Assembly (NCBI GenBank): GCA_011773575.1
Contig: WVXJ01000242.1
Span: forward strand, 32,272-42,337
Source: Armatimonadota bacterium
GTDB taxonomy: Bacteria > Armatimonadota > Hebobacteria > Hebobacterales > WVXJ01
DNA: 10,066 bases
Direction of reading: 5' to 3'
How positions within the stretch are numbered: the stretch's first letter is position 1; the number at the start of each line of letters is the position of its first letter. Positions 1-5,176 of the stretch are shown here, in pieces. Under the pieces are notes generated by a model. It had not been told where the DNA came from. It saw only the letters and a program-made list of their open reading frames with translations, and ran no database searches. A program made the translations under genes and the position numbers.

Positions 1-216
1 GCCGAAATTGACGGAGAACCACGGCAATGGGAGACCGCGAATTATGCGTTCAGGGCGCTGCGTATTCCGGCGGGAAGGCACGAGGTGAGGTGGAGCTATT
101 TGCCCACCACCTTCAAAGTGGGTGTGTTTGTCAGCCTGATTGGGCTGGGTGCAGTCTGCGGTTTTCTCGGCTATTGGCTGGTAGAGAAAAGAAGTGAAAG
201 GCGGTCCGAAATATGA
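1..216 (+). CDS. YfhO-family membrane protein, C-terminal fragment
   Basis: This open frame enters from the left edge and ends at TGA 214-216, leaving the last 71 residues. The fragment starts with a beta-rich stretch reading IDGEPRQ, then ANYAFRALRIPAGRHEVRWSY near residues 13-33. A hydrophobic membrane helix follows at about residues 40-61, and the protein ends in a charged cytoplasmic tail (EKRSERRSE). The pattern 'DG...ANYAFRA..(I/V)PAG.HEV...Y.P..F..G...S' is typical of the C-terminal end of the YfhO family, large multi-spanning proteins thought to act as membrane glycosyltransferases, for example in glycosylation of cell-wall polymers. The stop overlaps the next start (ATGA at 213-216), so it is probably the upstream member of the glycan operon. 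The catalytic N-terminal part lies outside the window. Another membrane glycosyltransferase with the same tail type is possible. Confidence 0.8.
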   Translation, partial: AEIDGEPRQWETANYAFRALRIPAGRHEVRWSYLPTTFKVGVFVSLIGLGAVCGFLGYWLVEKRSERRSEI

Positions 217-1946
217 GTCGCAAGAATAAGGCAGAGAAACCCCGAAAAGCGACACGTGCGCCGATGGGCGTGGGAACGATTGCCTTCCTGTTGGGGCTAT
301 TGGCATGTGGGGCGGTGATAGCGGGGATCAATTATCACGGCCTTACTTATGATGAACCCATCTATGCGGGTTTTGGCGCGCGCTCCGCAAAATGGATAGT
401 CACACTTCTCATATCCCTCTTCGACGGCGATTTCGCTAAGCAAGTCTCCGCGCCGGTCATCAATCAGGCCTGGTTCGCAAGCATTGATATGCAGCCACCG
501 CTCGTCCAAGTGCTCTCCGGCCTTTCACAACTGGGGCCGGGAAAAGTGCTTAGCGGGATGCTCTCCCAGCGCCTGCCGGTGGCGCTCTTTTTCGGCCTCG
601 CCATAGGAACGCTTTTCTGGTTCACGGATTACGCATTCAACAGGCCAGCCGCTTATTTCTCCGCGCTGGGGCTGTTTCTGATGCCGCGTTTTTTCGCACA
701 TGCCCATTTCGCAACCCTGGATGTGCCGGTCGCCGCGCTCATTCTTCTCACCGCGGCGACTTTCTACGCGGCGAGTGAGGAACGCTCCTGGAACCTGTCT
801 CTGTTCAGCGGGCTCTTCATGGGGCTGGCGCTTTTGACGAAACTCAACGCGGGTTTTCTCATCGGGATTCTTCTCATATGGGCGGCGATCTTCCATCCGC
901 CCATGGTTCTCAGAGGACTGGTGGCTTTCTTCATCATCTCACCCGCCGTCTTTCTCGCCGGCTGGCCCTGGCTCTGGCATGATACTCTCCCCCACTTGAA
1001 GCAATATCTCTTCTTTCATCTCCAGCATTATCCTGTACTTGTTTACTACTTGGGAGAACTGCACGAATATGCCCCCTGGCACTATCCCTTCGTGATGATT
1101 GGAGTAACCACGCCTGTCATATTCCTGGCGCTGATGCTTCTCGGGCTCGGTTATGCCGCCTCCGGGCGCTGCGCATATGAGAGAAAGAAGGTGCGCTCCT
1201 CTATTGTGGCGGTCAGATGGCTTCTCTTGATGTGCGCGGTGGGCTATCTCATCCCCTCGGCGATGCCGTTTTCGCCGAAGTACAATGGCGTCAGGCTGTT
1301 CTTGCCCGCGCTGCCGTTCCTGATGGGGCTGGCCGGAGGGGGCTTCGCCCTTGTACACGGGGCGCTTGCACGGGCGCTGGAGCGGGTCCGCGCGCTTGCG
1401 GAGATGCCGCATTTCAGCGAACGGCTGGCCTTCCTCATGGGACTGGGGCTGTTGCTTCCGGCGGCGGTGGGTTTGCTGAATGTCTTTCCCCATGAACAGG
1501 CCTATTACAACGCGCTGGTCGGAGGGCCTGCTGGAGCGCAAAAACGCGGCTTTGAGACCATCTACTGGGGAGGCGTATATAATGCAGCTCTGCCGGCACT
1601 TGATACCCATGAGAAACAGTCGCCGCAGATTCTGGTGACACCGCAGGGTGTAACCTCCCTTTTGATAGCCTATCAGCGCGGCGGAGGCTTGAGAAAGGAT
1701 CTGCGCTGGACCACGCCGCCGCCGCCGAAAGAGCAAGCGACGGGTTGGCCTCAGGAGGCCTTGGTGGGAGTTGATACAGTAATCTTCCAGTGCGCGCAGA
1801 GCGAGTTCGATGCTCTCTCCCGGAAACTCTATGAGCAGGGCCGCCCGGAGCCGACAAGTGTCTATCTGGACGGGGTTCCCTTGCTCCTCATTTTCAGTGG
1901 AGATGAGGCGAGGCGTCTCTTTCCCGCTGCGGAGAAGACGGAATGA
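213..1946 (+). CDS. GT39/PMT-type integral membrane glycosyltransferase
   Basis: This 577-residue multi-spanning protein belongs to the GT-C fold, PMT/ArnT-like group, which takes a sugar from a polyprenyl-phosphate donor on the periplasmic side. A basic cytoplasmic start (residues 1-17) precedes the first membrane helix. The first extracytoplasmic loop then carries YDEP, with the catalytic-type acidic pair D47-E48. QPPL follows at 94-97. A second family acidic residue is probably D170 in HFATLDVP, and LLTKLNAG lies at 207-214. The RLFLPALPFL segment (361-370) and the soluble tail motif FETIYWGG (447-454) also fit the PMT_2 family. About ten helices are visible. The ATG overlaps the upstream stop, and a weak AAGGCGG ribosome site lies about 8 bases before it. 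The acceptor could be lipid A, a protein or a glycan and cannot be read from sequence. Confidence 0.9.
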   Translation: MSRKNKAEKPRKATRAPMGVGTIAFLLGLLACGAVIAGINYHGLTYDEPIYAGFGARSAKWIVTLLISLFDGDFAKQVSAPVINQAWFASIDMQPPLVQVLSGLSQLGPGKVLSGMLSQRLPVALFFGLAIGTLFWFTDYAFNRPAAYFSALGLFLMPRFFAHAHFATLDVPVAALILLTAATFYAASEERSWNLSLFSGLFMGLALLTKLNAGFLIGILLIWAAIFHPPMVLRGLVAFFIISPAVFLAGWPWLWHDTLPHLKQYLFFHLQHYPVLVYYLGELHEYAPWHYPFVMIGVTTPVIFLALMLLGLGYAASGRCAYERKKVRSSIVAVRWLLLMCAVGYLIPSAMPFSPKYNGVRLFLPALPFLMGLAGGGFALVHGALARALERVRALAEMPHFSERLAFLMGLGLLLPAAVGLLNVFPHEQAYYNALVGGPAGAQKRGFETIYWGGVYNAALPALDTHEKQSPQILVTPQGVTSLLIAYQRGGGLRKDLRWTTPPPPKEQATGWPQEALVGVDTVIFQCAQSEFDALSRKLYEQGRPEPTSVYLDGVPLLLIFSGDEARRLFPAAEKTE

Positions 1947-2899
1947 GCTTGGGTGTCGCCCTGGTGGCGACTCTGTTGAATGAAGAGAAGGCACTGGCGG
2001 AGTTTCTCGACAGCGTTCTCTCTCAGACGCGCTCTCCACAAGAGATTATCCTCGTTGACGGCGGCTCCCGCGACCGCTCCTGTGAAATCATCCGGGAGTA
2101 TATCGAGAATGGCGCTCCCATCCGCTTGTTTGTGGAAGAGGGCGCGAACCGGTCAGAAGGGAGAAACCGGGCCATCAGGGAGAGCAGCCAGCCGATAATC
2201 GCGGTGTGTGATGCCGGCTGCCGGCTGGAGAAAGATTGGCTGGAGAAGATCATCGCTCCTCTGGAGCGGGGGGAGGCGGATGTCGCGGGAGGCTATTATG
2301 CGCCTGACGCGGGGAATCTGATTGAGCGGGCGGTGGCGGCGGCGACCGTTCCCACTGCTGCAGAGGTCAATCCGGAGACATTTCTTCCCTCCAGCCGCTC
2401 TGTGGCTTTTCGTAGAGAGGTTTGGGAGAAGGCCGGAGGCTATCCGGAATGGAGTCTTGTCAGTGAAGACACTCTTTTTGATCTGGCGATGAAGAAAGCA
2501 GGAATGCGCTTTTGTTTCGTGCCGGAGGCCCTCGTTCATTGGAGGCAGCAGGGAAACTTCGCCGGCCTATTTCGCCAGTTCTATCGTTACGCCTGCAGTG
2601 ATGGCGCGGCCGGGCTTCTCTTCGGTCATTATCGCAAGGTCTTCTTGATGAGCGGCTGGCTGGTGGGACTGGTGTTGCTTGCAATGGCTTCGCTGCGGCT
2701 GGAACCAGAGTTCACAGTAGTACCACTGGCAGTAATCGCGCTGTTGGCCCTGGTGTATGCCGGGAGATATGTCTTGCGTTCGCGAAAGAGAGGCTGGGAC
2801 TGGGCCGCCGCGCTCCTCTCTCCTGTGGCGATGGCTGTGGTTGATGCCGCGCATCTGATCGGCTATTTAAGGGGCCTTTTGGGAAGGAAGAAAAGGTGA
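1943..2899 (+). CDS. GT2 family glycosyltransferase, membrane-anchored
   Basis: This 318-residue protein has an N-terminal GT-A domain and a C-terminal membrane part. The fold is marked by TLLNEE at 10-15 and VDGGSRDRS at 38-46. Nucleotide and metal binding is marked by CDAGCR at 89-94, where D90-A-G takes the place of the usual DxD. The probable acceptor-site acidic pair is E175-D176 in SEDTLFDLAMKKAG. Three hydrophobic helices lie at about 233-250, 256-275 and 287-308, and the protein ends in a basic GRKKR tail. It should use a nucleotide-activated sugar on the cytoplasmic face, either passing it to a lipid-linked glycan or making a polyprenyl-phosphate sugar. The start overlaps the previous stop (ATGA at 1943-1946) and GGAGAAG lies 9 bases upstream, so translation is probably coupled. 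The sugar specificity is unknown. Confidence 0.93.
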   Translation: MSLGVALVATLLNEEKALAEFLDSVLSQTRSPQEIILVDGGSRDRSCEIIREYIENGAPIRLFVEEGANRSEGRNRAIRESSQPIIAVCDAGCRLEKDWLEKIIAPLERGEADVAGGYYAPDAGNLIERAVAAATVPTAAEVNPETFLPSSRSVAFRREVWEKAGGYPEWSLVSEDTLFDLAMKKAGMRFCFVPEALVHWRQQGNFAGLFRQFYRYACSDGAAGLLFGHYRKVFLMSGWLVGLVLLAMASLRLEPEFTVVPLAVIALLALVYAGRYVLRSRKRGWDWAAALLSPVAMAVVDAAHLIGYLRGLLGRKKR

Positions 2900-4095
2900 G
2901 GATAATCGAGGTTGAATATCTGGGGCCGCCTGCGGTCGGAGGGGTCGAGGGTGTAGTAGAATCGCTCTCTCAGAGATTTGCCGCCAAGGGACATACGACA
3001 GAAATCTGGTGTACTGATCTGGTTTCCTTTCGCGGACCCCGCCACCAAGCTAGGCAGACTACGGTGGATTCGGTCACCGTAAGGCGATTTCCCGCTCGGC
3101 GCAGCCGGTTGTTCTTTCTCGACCCCTATCATGTGAGCTGGCAGGGATTTCAGAAAGCCTTGGTGGAAGCGGGCCGTCAGGGTGCGGTAATACATCTCCA
3201 CCCTTTCCCTTCCTCCCATGCAATGGCGAGTCTGGCTGTGTTGAAAGCAGGTGGTGTGGTGGTGATTACCCCTCACCATGAGGTGGAATCACTGCGGCGC
3301 TATCGCGGGCTGTGGAGGGGAAGACGGACTATTTCCACGCTCCTGGCGGCGGCTCAGACATGGCCGCGTCTTCGGCTGGGCCTTCATACCCAGTTGGAAA
3401 GGGCCTTCTGGGAAGAGGAGATGGGTTGGCCCAAGGAACAGATGCAAGTCATTCCCAATGGAGTTGATTTGGCTGAATTCGACGATCTTTCGCCGGATGA
3501 TATGGAAACTGCCGCGGCTCGCTGGCCCGCCGGAGATATCCGCATTCTCTTCGTGGGGCGGCTGGATCCCGTGAAGGGAATAGATACCCTGGTGCTGGCT
3601 CTTGCCCACCTCCCGAAAGCCTCCCTGCTGGTCGTAGGCCCGGAGGCGGGTGCTCTTGCCGAATTGAAAATACTGACGCACGAATTGAAGTTGGAACAGC
3701 GAGTGCACTTCAGCGGCCTGCTGACGCGAAAAGAGGTTTGCGCGGCCTTCCGCGCCTGTGACATCTTTGTGCTCCCCAGCAAAAGGGGAGAGAATTTCGG
3801 CATGGCCGCCATCGAGGCGATGGCTGCGGGAAGGCCGGTGGTGGTGAGTGACTGCGGAGGGCTGCCCACACTTGTGAAACAGGGAAAAAACGGCCTTATC
3901 TTCCCGCGCGGATCGGTGGAGGATTTGACGGAAGCCCTAAAGTTTCTGGCAGGGTCTCAACCGGCGCGCCAATCATTCGGAGAAGCGGGCCGGAAGATTG
4001 TGGAGTCGGACTACACCTGGGAGATAGTTGCGCAGAAGTATCTGGGTCTCTTCTCCTCGGCGATCACGGCAAGCAAATCTCACGCAGGCAGTTGA
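2896..4095 (+). CDS. GT4 family glycosyltransferase
   Basis: This 399-residue soluble GT-B enzyme starts with GTG inside the overlap GTGA (2896-2899), preceded by a purine-rich GGAAGGAAG ribosome site. The N-terminal domain has the glycine loop PPAVGGVEGV (11-20) and a histidine-rich stretch HLHPFPSSH (100-108). The C-terminal donor domain has IPNGVDL (186-192), GRLDPVKG (221-228) and the EX7E motif E299...E307 in GENFGMAAIEAMAAG. These are standard retaining GT4 features (PimA/WaaG-like), with transfer from a nucleotide-sugar to a lipid-linked or other acceptor in the cytoplasm. It is the last gene of the plus-strand operon. Its final 32 bases lie within the 3' end of the opposing GT4 gene, so the two transcripts overlap tail to tail. 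Confidence 0.95.
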   Translation: MRIIEVEYLGPPAVGGVEGVVESLSQRFAAKGHTTEIWCTDLVSFRGPRHQARQTTVDSVTVRRFPARRSRLFFLDPYHVSWQGFQKALVEAGRQGAVIHLHPFPSSHAMASLAVLKAGGVVVITPHHEVESLRRYRGLWRGRRTISTLLAAAQTWPRLRLGLHTQLERAFWEEEMGWPKEQMQVIPNGVDLAEFDDLSPDDMETAAARWPAGDIRILFVGRLDPVKGIDTLVLALAHLPKASLLVVGPEAGALAELKILTHELKLEQRVHFSGLLTRKEVCAAFRACDIFVLPSKRGENFGMAAIEAMAAGRPVVVSDCGGLPTLVKQGKNGLIFPRGSVEDLTEALKFLAGSQPARQSFGEAGRKIVESDYTWEIVAQKYLGLFSSAITASKSHAGS

Positions 4096-5176
4096 GGGCC
4101 AGCTGCGCGGAATGATTCCAATCGAAAGCCTTTGCTCTTCGGCGGCCCTTCTCACTCAATTCCTCCGCCAATCTCTCCTCTGAAAGAACTTTCTCCATGG
4201 CTTCGGCCAGCATCTCCGGCTGCTGCGGGTCAATCAGAAGCGCGGCATCTCCCGCCACCTCCGGCAAGGCGCTGGTATTGGAGCAGATTATCGGTGTTCC
4301 GCAGGCCATCGCCTCCAATACCGGCATACCGAACCCCTCATAGAGTGAGGGCATTACGAAAACTCCGGCCGCGCTGTAGAGCGCGGGGAGTTGATGGTGA
4401 GGGGCATAGCCCAACCAGCGCACATCGTCTTTGATGCCCAACTCTTCGGCCAATTTGGCGAGCGGCTCTGAGGTGTTGCCGGAGGGGCCTATCAGCGCGA
4501 GGGGCTGTTTGGGTTTGCGCGCGGCATAAGCGCGCAGAAGGGTTGAGATATTCTTGCGCGGATGGGAAGTGCCCACGGCCAAGATGTAGCCGGGTTCGAG
4601 TCCCCATTCTCTTCGCACTTGTTCGGGGGCATCTGATACAGGGGAGAATCGAGGGTCTGCGGCACAGGGAATGATGCGGATCTTCTCCGCCGGAGTATTG
4701 TAGATACGCTGGATATCACCCTTGGAGAATTCCGAAATCGCAAAGACGGCTTTGGCGGCGGCGAGACTGCGGGGATAGATATCACGGAAGATGCGGATCT
4801 CTCGCTCGGGGTAGCATTGCGGGAAGGAGTTCCAGCAGAGATCATAGACTATCATCACTGAAGGGAAGGGAAGGTAGATGGGCAAGATGCTGCCGGGGAA
4901 TATCCCCACCTGGGCTTTCTGCAGGCGTGCCGCCAGCGGCATCCACAACTTCAGCCAGAGGCGGAGTGGTGGCACCACATGGAACCTGCACCTGGTAGAG
5001 GATAGGAAAGGTTGAAGGATGGCCGTTTCCTCCGGGCGAGGGCGGCGATGGAGATAAAGATGGAGTTCGTGGTCTCCTTCCAGTTGTGCCAGAGAAGCGA
5101 GGAGAAAATAGGTGTAGTTCTCTACTCCGGTCTTTTCTCTGGCAAGCAAGTAGCGGGCCTCGACTGCGATTCTCAC
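4064..5176 (-). CDS. GT4 family glycosyltransferase, mannosyltransferase-like
   Basis: This 370-residue soluble GT-B enzyme shows TGVENYTYFLL near residues 16-26 (N-terminal glycine loop), YDLCWNSFPQCYP (111-123), ISEFSKGDI (147-155), VGTSHPRKNI (201-210, donor phosphate-binding loop) and the EX7E pair E280...E288 in YEGFGMPVLEAM. The family transfers hexoses, often mannose, from a nucleotide donor to lipid-linked oligosaccharides. The start is GTG at 5176-5174, overlapping the stop of the MraY-fusion gene as GTGA, with a G-rich ribosome site (AGGGGGG) about 9 bases upstream. Coupling to an MraY-type gene suggests it works on the same lipid-linked product. It is GT4, not GT28, so it is not an ordinary MurG. 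It is only distantly similar to the converging GT4 gene and does not look like a recent duplicate. Confidence 0.95.
   Translation of the reverse strand: MRIAVEARYLLAREKTGVENYTYFLLASLAQLEGDHELHLYLHRRPRPEETAILQPFLSSTRCRFHVVPPLRLWLKLWMPLAARLQKAQVGIFPGSILPIYLPFPSVMIVYDLCWNSFPQCYPEREIRIFRDIYPRSLAAAKAVFAISEFSKGDIQRIYNTPAEKIRIIPCAADPRFSPVSDAPEQVRREWGLEPGYILAVGTSHPRKNISTLLRAYAARKPKQPLALIGPSGNTSEPLAKLAEELGIKDDVRWLGYAPHHQLPALYSAAGVFVMPSLYEGFGMPVLEAMACGTPIICSNTSALPEVAGDAALLIDPQQPEMLAEAMEKVLSEERLAEELSEKGRRRAKAFDWNHSAQLALNCLREICLP

Noticed and set aside
939..2039. A 366-codon open frame on the minus strand opposite the PMT-type gene.
   Set aside because: It is antisense to a clear coding gene, has Arg/Gln/His/Pro-rich composition without any family motif, and is explained by codon bias in the true frame.
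4064..4095. A frameshift or truncated gene at the convergent junction.
   Set aside because: Both GT4 proteins have normal length and complete C-terminal helices, so the overlap looks genuine.
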